This document shows, in pieces, positions 20,212-30,520 of a DNA stretch of 30,542 bases. The number at the start of each line of letters is the position of its first letter. Position 1 is the first letter of the stretch. The notes under the pieces were generated by a model. The model saw only the letters and a program-made list of their open reading frames with translations, was not told the DNA's origin and ran no database searches. A program made the translations under genes and the position numbers. Source of the DNA: Chara braunii (Eukaryota; Streptophyta; Charophyceae; Charales; Characeae); the NCBI GenBank assembly GCA_003427395.1, contig BFEA01000101.1:944307-974848 (forward strand), in the 5' to 3' direction.

Positions 20212-22554
20212 TCTGGGTTCTGCCTATCACAGAAAAAACGTCCAGCATGCGCCTTCCGTTATTCTAGTAGCAATCATACTTCACCATCTTGTCTCTAAAC
20301 CTTATCCTCAGATCATCTTTCCCTAGAACCATTCACTTCCAGCGTTTGCGACCGCCCAACCTAGGAAGATATCGATGGTAATGTACCATGGTAATAATCC
20401 TTTCACAAACACCGACTTCCTAATGGTGAATATTCATACGACATGGTACATTACTCAAGTAATGGATGTCATTGATACCTTGCTAAAGATCATCCCGATA
20501 CTCATTGCATACGCACGTAGGAAGTCTATTCAAACAATCGGCTATACCGAAGGGAGCCTTTTACACAAGTACCAATTGGAAATAGAGCCTCAAATACCCA
20601 TTGATAAAACCCTCACATCATAACTCAGACATTAATCAAATATCACTTTTACCATCCTGGAAAGATACAATATACACGTTATATAGGCATGTACCCCAAA
20701 CATGAATCCAAAATGCAGTACAACCCACAGTAACTAGGATATACTCGTAACCACGATCACAACATAGCAGGCACAGCTCATTGCCAGGGATTCTAACTGA
20801 AGAGCACGGTATGCTTTATATATAACCACATAAAGCCAGCCCAACTGCCAGCCATATAACAAGATAACTCTCAACGTATCTTAGTTTATACAAGACAGAA
20901 TAGGACTGACGATAAGTAAATAACATGATACGATTGTTACTCCCTTCATCTCTTAAGCGAAGCATATAATACAGAGGGGCGGTGTGATCCTCTTGAGATA
21001 ACATCTTGACTCTCGAACCCCGCTCTAAAGATCAAGCCTCACCGCGACCCTCTCTGATTTCAGCGCTTGCACCTCACTGAGTTTAATCATGGTCAGATGG
21101 TCAGCCCCATTCATACCTGTCAGGACAACGGACAGCGAGTCCGTTCCCTTACAAATACGATGGTCCTGCTTAATGCGAGACGAACCCAGATCGCTACTCC
21201 CGGACCTCTCTCACTAAGCAGTAGTTGTTCCACGCGACCATTACTGCCTCAGCGAGGTAGCAAGCCCTTTCCTCCTCTCTCAACAGATAATGTAGTCACT
21301 CTCCCATTACAGGAAAAACAACAACACCCCACTAATGGACCAGAAACATCGTTCCGACGTGGGTCTCACTATCAGTTTCGAGACTAATAATCGCTTCCTT
21401 AAGCCTCATCGAGGGGGTAACAACTCAAGAATGCACTCCCACTGAGTACAAATTATACACGCCGACTAACTCCTTTCAGGAAGAACCACCTTCCACAGAA
21501 GCCGGTTACCCCATTCACCCCTGGTCCCATGCCAGGCGTGGGTTTCATGCAGAATCTATGTCCCCGTGAAAGGCAATCCATACATACAATACCAATCAAA
21601 CATCAAACAGAACACCATGAAAGCACACATATAGAGACAACCAAACAAACAATAATAAATGCCATATATACATATATCATATATAATTAACATATGGGCC
21701 TCTCTTCGGACTAATCAAACCGCTATCCCAGTGGCCACTACGTGTCGAGATCTATCGATAGTTGGTCAGACAGTTCGCAAACGACTCAGGCCATCTCCAG
21801 CTCACATTTCGAAGACTCTAAGCACCGTACTGGTCGTAGTACCTACCTTATCACCCCTCAAACAAGGCTCTAGGAAATACTTTCACAATTAAATTCCTCA
21901 CTTCACACTTCATCAGTCACCCTCTCCCTCACGTTGTTCCCGTGTCAGCAACATTCCTTCAAGCAGGGGTCATGTGGCTAGGGGAGGTGCCCCAACTTAA
22001 CTTGGCTATCCCCCAGGGCAGGCTTAACACACCAATCCCGCAATGAGTCGATTAGTCTTGGATCCCGATCACAGGCATACTTAGTAATGCCCGCACCACC
22101 TTGCTCATCCCTAGCCGAATCGAGCCTATAAGGCATTACCCAAACTCATCAATCATTAAAATCAAAGAGTCTTTCAACTTCAGCCAACCACGTACTAGGC
22201 AGTGCTCACATCGCATAGTCAAGGCGCTTATCGATCTCAAGCAACCCTTACTGCATCACTCAAACCCCATTCGCGGAGTTAACCCTCGCTTCATACCTTA
22301 TCCAATACCATATACGATCAATCATTCCTCCTAACCCTAGTTCAACAGAGTAGAAACGGTTATTCTCCGCGGATTATTAACCTGCCCCGAATCAAGGCTC
22401 GGTTCCTAGGGACCTCTCGGTCTTTACGGTACTTCCGATGGTAGTCAGAATATTAGCCAATCGCTCATACGAGTCCATCAAACTTCTCATTTGCCTATTT
22501 CTCACTTTCATACCCGGATATCATTCCTCCAGGGACAACGATAGGCAACCGTTA

Positions 22555-22572
22555 TCCCCGGCAACAGCGCCA
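22555..22572 (-). other. Retrotransposon primer-binding site (tRNA-Asp type)
   Basis: On the minus strand TGGCGCTGTTGCCGGGGA follows the end of the 5' LTR (...GACA) after two bases. It is complementary to the 3' end of plant tRNA-Asp (TCCCCGGCAACGGCGCCA) with one mismatch. This is the primer used by many plant Ty3/gypsy elements of the Tat/Athila group, and it fixes the orientation of the whole retrotransposon. Confidence 0.85.
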
Positions 22573-23648
22573 CCTGTCAAGCACATCGGTCCTGCACCGC
22601 ACGCGGCGGCGCGAGACCCTCTCGGCCGCATCACGCAGGAGTTCGACCAACCTTGCCTCGAACACACAAATGGAGCTTCCTTAGGCCGCTCCGGTCGAGT
22701 GCGCCAGCCATACCTCTCGCGAGCCGCTACGACAGGATAGGGCCTACGCGAGGCACGACTTACCTCCACCTTACGGGAGCTGTCACCTCCCTTCGGTGAC
22801 CGTATCCCCGCCGAGCTGTCAATCCACAGTACGAAATTTGATCAGTTGCAATCGCAGAGGTGGACCAGCCGAGGGCGTTTCTCGTTCGCTGTAGCATAGG
22901 AGGTACGCGCAGTAATACGCCTATCGGACCCGCATGCGAACCGACATATTGGGGGGCTGAAGTCCCAAGCGCGGTTTGTCGCCGGTCGACTAGGACGCAT
23001 CCCACANACCACGCGCACACCACTTTACGCACGCAAAAACAAAACACACACGCACACACATACGAAACGACACAACACTAACAATGCGACAACGCTCCTA
23101 GCCCCTCGGTAACCATCCCATAACTTTTCGATACGGAAATCAGATGGGCGTCGCGTGCGAGACTTGATATAAAACCGCGCGGATGCAGGGCTAACTCATA
23201 TCGACTCGCAATGCAAGCGTACGCAAGCAGTCGCAATGATGGCGAACTATGTAGTACCCATACTCACGTGGNCCTCGTTANTCTCGAGGGTCGCGTTCGA
23301 TACTCAAGTGTCGGCTGACACGCGCCTTGAGGGTTAATCTCTCGACGCCGGACAACCGCCAAGCGCGGTTGAAGACCACACACCTTCTTCTGCAGTCTGT
23401 GCACAGTGGGTGGTACAGAGGTCCATACCTGTGGTGGTAGCCGTTTCTTGTGGCCCTGGGGATAAGTCCTACCCCAGGCCTGGGTGAAAGTTTAGGGGTT
23501 TGACTTTGACGGCTGCCACGGACTACAACGTCCAACCATAAAAATCTCCAACGAGCAAAGGGTAAAAGGGGATCTCCCTTTTCTCTCATGACACATTCTG
23601 GTTAACCCTTATGCACAATCACTATGGCCTCTCAAACACTCAGGGCAC

Positions 23649-23662
23649 TTATAAATATATAA
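23649..23662. promoter_or_regulatory. TATA-rich island in the 5' LTR
   Basis: The same TTATAAATATATAA word as in the 3' LTR, with conserved flanks. Retention in both copies follows from common origin and does not by itself show function. As the only strong TATA candidate in the LTR body it is the best guess for the core promoter. Confidence 0.4.
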
Positions 23663-24319
23663 GGGTTGGTTATATAGGACGATCACTTCTCACAGTCACA
23701 GTGAGGCTCCTCCCAACCATATATGTATGTAATCGCAGACAGTCACATCCAGAGTCCGAACCACAAGCACACCTGCAATCACATCAAAGATTCAACCAAA
23801 AGTCCACACATTACACGGGGTCAACTTCAACCATTCTCTGCACTCATACCCCTCGCTTTAGCCATACAAGCCTCACTCGTGCAACTCTTAATTAAATACT
23901 CAGTGCTTTTGTTGGATGGCCATTTAATAAAGTCCAGGTGAAAACACAACAAAACAGTTCAAATCGCAAGGCTAAAGCCTTTTGGTTGAGTGGCAGGAGT
24001 GAATTGGATTTGAATCGTAAACTGACGAATCGGCAACCAACCTCTTATCAGTGATAACAGAAGATGATCCTCGTAGAATCAAGCTGAAACTAGTCCGACT
24101 CCTGAATCGAATATCCAAGAAAAGCCTGTACCATAAGACAGGTCAATGCCCAGGCTAAACCATCAGCATATGGGGGATGAACCTCCATAGCATGCTCTCA
24201 CCCAAAGTTATCTGCCAACTAAGTCTAAGCCTACCTCTAAGCCAGTGCCCAAAGCAAAGGTAGACTAATGGCCGAATCTCCCCTATTCAGGGTAGATCAC
24301 CAAAATCGCCACGTGTCAA

Positions 24320-24900
24320 AATATAATCTAACTCCTCTAAATCAAGAAAATTTCGGCAACGCTTCCCATAGGAAAAGTGCCTTTTCATAATTTATATCAA
24401 CCCAAATATGAAAGCAAAAATAAACTCCAACTCTGGAAAGTCAAATTTTGTCTAACTTCCTGAATTAGTAGAAATTTGGACAACATTCCCTTTAGAAACA
24501 AAGGCTTGCCAGATTTATACTAAGTCAGATACGAACTCAAAAACAGCCTTGAGTCCAATTTAGACAAGATTTAACTAACTCCTTAGTTTTGCAGAAATTT
24601 CGGCAGCACTCCCTTTAGAAAAGTGCTATTCCAAAAATTTATACAAGGGTGAGTTCAGAATCTAAAAATAACTTTGACTTCTCAAAGTCCAATTTTGTAT
24701 AACTCCCTGAGTTAGCAAAAAATTGGGCAGCATTCCCTTTAGAAAATGAGACTTTCCAAATTTTTACTAAGTCAGATATAAAGAAAAGACAAGGTTGAAC
24801 TTTTGATAAGTCAAAATTCGACTAATTCCTTGGATTTGTAGAAATTTCGGCAGCGCTTCACGTAGAGAAAGTAGCTTGCTTAGATTTATACAAAACCAAG
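24320..24900. repeat. 123-bp tandem repeat, five diverged copies
   Basis: The anchor AATTTCGGCA (with variants) recurs at about 24349, 24472, 24596, 24720 and 24842, spacing 122-124. Each unit also holds CTAACTCCTTGA, a CCCTTTAGAAA word and ATTTATACTAAGTCAGATA. The copies differ at many sites and by small indels, so the array is old. No open frame runs through it. Confidence 0.8.
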
Positions 24901-25183
24901 TATAACGAAAGATCTCAGACAATGCGAAAATTGATTTAAGCAAAAAAACTTAGCTCAGAAAAAAGAAGGAATTGAAACTAACTCCTATAGCTCTAGCACG
25001 TGGCGAGCGACTGAAGCAACTACCTATCAAATTGAAACTCCGACTAAGTAGTAACCTCACTCAGCCACATGCAGACCAAACTACAAAGGTAAGTATTTTC
25101 ACCATCCCCAATTCAACCTAAACAAGCAATAGTTCATGGTCTCTCATTGCCTTGACCCTTTATACCCAGCTTACATAAGGCAT

Positions 25184-26130
25184 AGGTCAGGCCACCTGAA
25201 CTTACAGAGCGCGCCCAACTTAGCCAGGCCTAAAGTCAGAATACCTAAACTTATAGAGCGTTCTGACTTTAGCCAAGTATACACAAACAGAGGACACAAC
25301 TATTTTTTCTCTTCTTTGGGCATGTGACTAGACCACTCTAGTCGCCCTGAACTGTTTACATAGCCAAGTTATATATACCTTTCTGCACTTAGTCTTCCAA
25401 ATGGACATAGGGCTGAGCCGCTCATCTTAGAACGTTGCTCAGCCTGCCCAAGTTTACCTTCAGTTATATCTCTTGATTATACTCTCTTGGAATTACGATA
25501 AGCTATAGTCAGGCTGTCCAATCTTATGGAACCCGCGCCTGACTAGCCTGTTCGTAGATAAAATAATAATACAGTATAACCAGATTACACCATTGGGTTC
25601 TAGCATGTGCGAGGCGTTGGGTCAGACTACCTAACCTTATAGAGCGGTCTGATCCTCTGCCAGGTTCGTTCCTCTCTGATCCAGTCTGCGCGAGGCAGTA
25701 GGCCAGGCTACCTAAAATTATAGAGCGGCTTGTCCCCTGCCACAATTATTCCCTCAGAACAAAACAGAAGAAGGGCTGAGCCACCTAAACTTATAGAGCG
25801 GCTCAGACCTCCTCGCTCAGAACCAAAGGAACTGAGAAAACCCCAAGTAAAATAAGGCAACCCAAGGTACCTAAACTTATAGAGCGTCTTGGGTCCCTGA
25901 AAGTCACTCACAGTCAAACCCTTCACACGTCAGAGCAGTCAGGTCACCTAAACTTATAGAGCGTCCTGACTCTCCATACAGTTCACAGCACTGGGTCTCC
26001 CCAAACTTATGAGGACATCCCAGCCTCCAAAGCTTCAGGCCACCTAAACTTATAGAGCGGTCTGAGGCTCCATGCAATCCAAAAATAAACAAAGCGTTGG
26101 GCTTCCCCAAACTTATGGGGACCTCCCAGC
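25184..26130. repeat. Array of ~12 hairpins, constant loop, co-varying stems
   Basis: Each unit has a near-constant core ACCTAAACTTATAGAGCG between two complementary arms, and the arms differ between units. Examples (left/right): CTAAAGTCAGAA/TTCTGACTTTAG (25230-25272); GCTGAGC/GCTCAGC (25412-25443); GTCAGGC/GCCTGAC (25508-25543); TCAGAC/GTCTGA (25622-25652); CAGGCT/GGCTTG with two G-U (25704-25732); CTGAGCC/GGCTCAG (25776-25806); ACCCAAGG/TCTTGGGT (25860-25894); AGTCAGG/CCTGACT (25937-25971); AGCTTCAGGCC/GGTCTGAGGCT (26031-26069). Three units (25508, 25991, 26096) have a second core type, CCAAACTTATGG. Spacing is irregular (about 45-115) and the spacers differ. Paired changes keep pairing while sequence drifts, which points to constraint on folded RNA or cruciform DNA. 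The function is unknown. Confidence 0.8.
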
Positions 26131-26705
26131 CTCAACAACCCAATCAGTCTGCATGCGATACTACCTTCCTCCCAACCTTCCCCCAGATGCGGCCCCTTTT
26201 TGTTCACAATCTGCTTTCAGGCAACCAACAACTCTGAAACTGACATTGCACACACATTCCTTTACTTAATCTTTGTTCAGTGTCCTGAAAGTCAACCCGA
26301 AATTAAAATACAGGGTTCACACCATACATTCAACCATAGAGAGGAGTACAGCTAGGGGTTATAGTCAGGTTTATAAAAGGGGTTAGGGAATTACCACTCA
26401 TTTCCCTGCCTCCAGGACTCCTCCTGAGTCCCGGCAGAGCTCCCACAATCGGTGGGGCGAACCTCCCACAAAGGCCTTGGTGCGGATTACGGGTTGCAAC
26501 CCTGCTTGTCGCCTTCCTCTCAGAATCAACAGATCAGACTTAGAGTAAGAAAGGCAGACAGAGAGAGTTTGAGTCGCTCAGATCCAAGGGAGGTGCACTC
26601 AGGCTCGCGTGAGAGGGCCTTGATACCTTCGATCGCCTGAGGGCCCCACGATGATGGCCAAGTACGTGACCGCCGGTCAACTGAGGTCGGACTGCTGCCC
26701 GTTGA

Positions 26706-26883
26706 CTACCTTACATCCAAACCACCGATCGTTGGCTTCAAGGCGGCCTCCCCATCCGCCGTAATAATCTCTTCCCGGCAATCGCAGTCACTCTGCAACG
26801 CCCGCTGCTGGCCCTCAAGCTCGCGGCTCGTTTCCAGCCGCTCCTTTCGGCAGGCTGAGCAAGGCATCAGCCGATAGGCAACT
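26706..26883 (-). other. Possible small coding remnant
   Basis: On the minus strand about 55 codons read with protein-like composition, including PCSACRKERLETSRELEGQQ and CDCREE, ending at TAG 26706-26708. A TGA lies just upstream with a further in-frame ATG before it. The Cys pairs and helical charged residues could belong to a decayed gag or DNA-binding protein. It is too short to assign and may be chance. Confidence 0.2.
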
Positions 26884-27172
26884 TCTCAAGCCCCGACTCG
26901 CCTACAACTAGCTTGTTCCATGGGCTAGGCCGCACATTGGTCAATAGCTATGCCTGCAGTTCCGTTGTTGCCTGGCGTTGTTCCTAACTGATGAGATCAG
27001 CAGTACGCCGTGTGCTCTAATTATCGATTCCCGGCTAGTAGCGGCCTCTGGCGTCCATACGAACTTGTCCTAGCAGCATCCCACCAGCCAATAAGACGCC
27101 TGCAGTCTCTCCATTAGGCCCACACTGCTATGCACAACAGAATAGATGTATGCTGGCCAACAGATCCGTCAG

Positions 27173-27316
27173 CAGGTAAGTCCCTGTTTTCCTCTCCCTC
27201 TCTATGGCTGTACCCAGTCTCTCCCCGTGCCTACACCTATCCGCCTTCTCTTATCCATTGTTCGCCTCTTTGCACCCCCATCACTGGGGTGGGCAATACT
27301 CCGCCCGCAGGTAAGT
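27173..27316 (+). other. Two perfect splice-donor consensus sites
   Basis: CAG|GTAAGT occurs at 27173-27181 and again at 27308-27316, each followed by pyrimidine-rich sequence. A third strong donor word, AAG|GTAAGT, lies at 25086-25094. No exon is recognisable beside them. They are noted because perfect nine-base donors are uncommon by chance, but they lie on the strand opposite to the enclosing retrotransposon. Confidence 0.25.
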
Positions 27317-27819
27317 CTCCTAGTCCCTCCTCGGTTTACCCGCTCGTCACTACCCACCTGACCAGCCCTTCGGCCAGGTTCACGCGGATCAAGAGTGTTT
27401 CGAGCAGCTAACTTCTACCGCCCACACGTACGTCTGGACGGTCTGCTTTTGAGGTACCTTTGTTCCCCCCTCTCTCTCTCTCTGTGCATGCGACCGGCCT
27501 CCCGTGGCTTCCGTTGACAGGATGGGTGTAAATCGAATGAATCTTCCGCTAAAACGCGGATAGATACATCGACCTTTTTCTTGGGCACAACCGAGAACCA
27601 CCATACCACAAAAGCTAGATCCCCCGTCCAAAGGCTGACCACGCCATCACGTTCACGATGGTCGAGAACCCTTAACTAGCAGCCAAGCTCGCTCGAATCC
27701 GTTGCGAACCGAGCGACACCTCGATTCCCACCTCCGCCATATCAGACATCTCCCCACACTACATTTCTCTCCCATCTTCTGCTACATCCCTCCTCTTGCT
27801 AATCCGACTCGACCATTTG

Positions 27820-28245
27820 ATTCGCCGCCCCTGAAACCTCGGTATCGAGCCCTCCTCCGCCCGTTTTCTCTTAGAATAAGGTGGGAACGGCCTCCTTCAC
27901 TCTCGTTCCCCTTCCCCTTCCGCCATATCCACGCTCTAACCTTTCTACCAATCTCTCTCCCTACCCCCTACCCCCTAATCACTAAAACTAACATCCTAAC
28001 TGAACTCGCCCGGGGTTAAACCCCCAAAGTCGATTCTTACCTCACCCGTTTTCGTTAAGGAACGAGTGAGCTATGTCTTCCTCCCTCCACCATACTCGCT
28101 CCTCTCGGCGCACCCCCTCTTCCACTAACCTCTATTTTTACTAACCTATCACTGAATCTAACACTACTAGTCAACTCGCAGCCCCTGAAAACCCCGGGTT
28201 ACGATCTTTCCTCGCCCGTTTCTATTGAGAAACGGGAGAGATATC
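27820..28245. repeat. ~170-190-bp tandem repeat with hairpin in each unit
   Basis: Three related units share CCCCTGAAAC/CCGGGGTT, a CTCRCCCGTTT word and a following AACG-GAG word. In the second unit 28041-28050 pairs with 28061-28070 (CTCACCCGTT/AACGAGTGAG, one mismatch). In the third, 28211-28223 pairs with 28228-28240 (CTCGCCCGTTTCT/AGAAACGGGAGAG, one mismatch). The first unit (about 27822-27900) is more diverged and pairs poorly. No gene is present. Confidence 0.6.
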
Positions 28246-28880
28246 TCTATTTCGCTCCGCCCGGCATCGCCATCGCCTAATCCGCCCTCCGAATGTACCC
28301 CGACGTTTTCCCGTCCGGGTTCATTTCATCCTCCTTCGTAGCTCCTCCGCTCGTTGCCTGGCCCGCCTGCCACGGCCTGTTCACATAGCGCCTGTTTCCC
28401 TTCACTGCGCTCCGCCCCTTCTCCCTTTTATCGCTCATACCCCACCATGCTCCACTCCATCGTGCCCATCCTCGGATGCACCCTAACGTGGACTTCGTCC
28501 CCATTCATCCTCCCGGCCATCCCTTCGCCCACTCCTGTTGGCGTCAACACTTCCTCCGCCCTACGTGTTCCCGCGACCGCACCGTAACTCGCCTGGCAGT
28601 GCCCGTTCCCGCACCCCGACTTCTGCAAAACGGACGCAATCGAAAGAGGAAGAAACCAAAACACCCGACTCCCCCGGCTGCACTACTACTTCGTTCTCCG
28701 CACTCCGCCCGCTGGTAGCCGTGTCCGCTGGCTTCCACTCGCGTGCATGCAACCCGCGCCCAATCACGTCCGGGTGCATCCACTCCCACGGCACCTGTGT
28801 CTCGTGCCTCCGGCTGGCTCCGCAGCTACCCGTCTCACTTCCGCACGGACCCCTACCCGGTATCACGTCCGGGTCCGTTC

Positions 28881-28991
28881 CCTTGCGCAGGGACCGTGCT
28901 AATCTTCTCTGATCTGCGCGCCCCACCCCTATGCGGGGGCCAAACATATGTTCTTTGTATCATTCCAATTATTACGGATGTCTCGAAGGAC
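28881..28991 (-). ncRNA. U6 snRNA-derived sequence (not a functional gene), 5' LTR copy
   Basis: Same structure as the copy at 15062-15172. From 28991 on the minus strand come GTCCTTCGAGACATCCGT, then AATTGGAATGATACAAAGAA, GGCCCCCGC, then a linker and a second block, CAGAGAAGATTAGCACGG followed by TCCCTGCGCAAGG. Here the first ACAGAGA box is mutated (ACAAAGA) while the second block is closer to U6 than in the other LTR. The two copies therefore complement each other in showing U6 ancestry. No U6 promoter elements are seen. Confidence 0.75.
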
Positions 28992-30289
28992 TTCCATCGT
29001 GGAAGCGCCCCACGGCGCCTCCAAAGGCCATTCGGCCTCCTCTTCTTGCTTTCCGGGCGCGTGCCTACCCCGATTCACGTCCGGGTTCATCCCCGGAATC
29101 ACACACCTCATCCTCACGCAGTGGCTTGGCGGATCTCTCCCGTATCAATCCGATTCTTGCGGACGTCCCAAAGGACTCATTTACAACGGCGCCCCACGGC
29201 CCTTTACGGCCTGGGCAGCCCCCCCCACACCCCCACATGTTCAGTCTTACTCCTCAAAGGCCATCCTCTGTGTCCGAACACAGGCTTGTATTTCAACAGT
29301 TCACGGGTGTACCGTTGAGCTAAGCCCATAGGCCCCAAAAGCAACCACGGCCCCGCGTGCCACCCGCGGCTTCGCGTCTTAGGGCAAAATGTGGCGCGGC
29401 TGCGGCGCAGCCGCAAAAACAGTTTGTAATTGCACTTCAGGCAACATACTCTGCGTGACCCAGCCTTAGGCCCGACATCGCGCCCCAAAGCGGGACGCGA
29501 GTAGACAAAAATAAGCCAAGGAAAAGGGGTAAGAATAATAACAACAAAACGGGGGAATTAACGGGGAGTCCTACGGATTGGCCCCCTCCGCCACGCCCGC
29601 AAACAAAAACGAAGGGGGATAGCCCCATCGGGCCCTCAACCCCTTGGTCTTTTCCACGTTGCTCCGCTGTCGCCGCGCCGACGCCCGCTGGCCTCGATCC
29701 TCGAATCTCCTTAGTAGTAGCCCACTGTCGTAACCTATAGGGCTATGCCCAAGCCTAAGACTAATGCCCGTAGAGCACCATATAAGGCAGTGCGGCGCGG
29801 TGCTTCGGGCCAACAAACCGGCTGCGCGGCTCCCAGTGCCCGCGCCGGCTTGCTTATACAGTGCCGTAATTGCCCCGCCCGCCATCCTACGATACACCGC
29901 TCGCCGCGCGAAGTCGCATCATCATCGTCGATGCCGTTCTTGAGGTCGTTCTCCGCACGCGCGCTCGACTTGGTCAAACGTAGCCATCGAAAGAAAATAT
30001 CCCCGAGCCCTGGATCCTAGTTTAATCAAAAGTAACCAAGATAAAAATAGGAGCGAACTGACCGGCGTCCGCGCCGGTTTAACAATCAACAATAGAAACG
30101 AAATCACGCGCGCCTCAAACTTGCGCGCCCACACACCCTCTACTTTAATCACCGATCCTACCAACGTAGATTACAGACACGGCCGCGCCTAGCGCGGTAC
30201 GCTTAAACTTTAAACCAAGACTATTTTCTGTCACTTGCAAAAACCTGGGCGGATACCCTTGTAAGGGTATTCGCGCCGACGGCCATGTG

Positions 30290-30520
30290 AACATCATCAC
30301 ATCACCGACGCCACGTCAGCATTGCGACATCACCGACGACACATCAACGGTGCCACGTCAGCAACCCTACTTCAACGCCTCCACGTCAGCGGCCTCACGT
30401 CAGTGCGCCACGTCAGCGGCACCACATGACCGTGCCACCTTTGCATTCACATGCACAGAAAGGTGATTGTCATGATCTCAATGTCAGCATCCTAGGATTC
30501 CCCCATTCATGTGCGCCACA
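30290..30520 (+). repeat. CCACGTCAGC-rich short repeat region
   Basis: GCCACGTCAGC or close variants occur at about 30329, 30352, 30380, 30395 and 30408, with CCACATCAGC near 30518. CCACGTCA/TGACGTGG is a binding word for plant bZIP factors (G-box/UPR-element type), so the cluster could be regulatory. It could equally be a degenerate minisatellite. The region lies outside the retrotransposon and is cut by the window end. Confidence 0.5.

Larger units (their letters stand above)
16388..22574 (-). other. Interior of the LTR retrotransposon
   Basis: About 6.2 kb between the LTRs, mainly unassigned. Apart from the gag-like ORF (19516-20211) the minus strand has only short open frames, and I found no YxDD, integrase HHCC/DDE or protease DTG motif. 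The plus-strand 212-codon frame 16066-16704 starts in the LTR and looks accidental. Regions 16400-17650, 17900-19500 and 20300-22550 hold no recognised feature. Either pol was never present (a TR-GAG/LARD-like element) or it has decayed beyond recognition by eye. Confidence 0.6.
24026..28767. mobile_element. 4.7-kb foreign insertion in the 5' LTR
   Basis: The other LTR reads through this point without it (14941-14950). On the minus strand the insert begins TGATTGGGC and ends GATTCGTCA, which fits TG...CA LTR termini and could mean a solo LTR of another large element. No clean target duplication can be seen, because the junction bases differ between copies by several transitions. It carries no recognisable gene. 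Its contents are a 123-bp tandem repeat, a hairpin array, CT-rich sequence with splice-donor-like words, and a second tandem family. Confidence 0.5.
11941..30281 (-). mobile_element. Large LTR retrotransposon, minus strand, nested insertions
   Basis: Two copies of a ~2.9-kb sequence flank a 6.2-kb interior. Shared blocks are 11941-12670 with 22575-23288, 14212-14948 with 23289-24025, and 14949-16387 with 28768-30281. Read on the minus strand the repeat starts TGTC (CGTC in the other copy) and ends GACA. The 5' LTR is followed after two bases by a PBS complementary to tRNA-Asp, as in plant Ty3/gypsy elements of the Tat/Athila type. No reverse transcriptase, RNase H or integrase motif was found inside, so it looks non-autonomous or eroded. 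No clear 5-bp target duplication is visible (GGCGC before 11941 against GCCAT after 30281). No good polypurine tract was seen next to 16387. Confidence 0.75.
22575..30281 (-). repeat. 5' LTR, split by a 4.7-kb insertion
   Basis: In element orientation it starts at 30281 (CGTC, where the other copy has TGTC) and ends at 22575 (...GACA) next to the PBS. Collinearity with the 3' LTR holds for 30281-28768 and 24025-22575. The sequence between, 24026-28767, has no counterpart in the other LTR. It carries the empty site for the hAT-like element at 23281-23288, so that element inserted after the two LTRs were formed. Single-base N gaps occur at 23007, 23272 and 23281. Confidence 0.75.

Noticed and set aside
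25184-26130. CRISPR-like array
   Set aside because: Repeats are not identical, spacing is irregular, stems vary between units, and the DNA is eukaryotic; no cas-like gene is present.
26450-27420. GC-richer region as a host gene
   Set aside because: No long open frame or recognised motif beyond one short remnant; donor-like sites lack exons.
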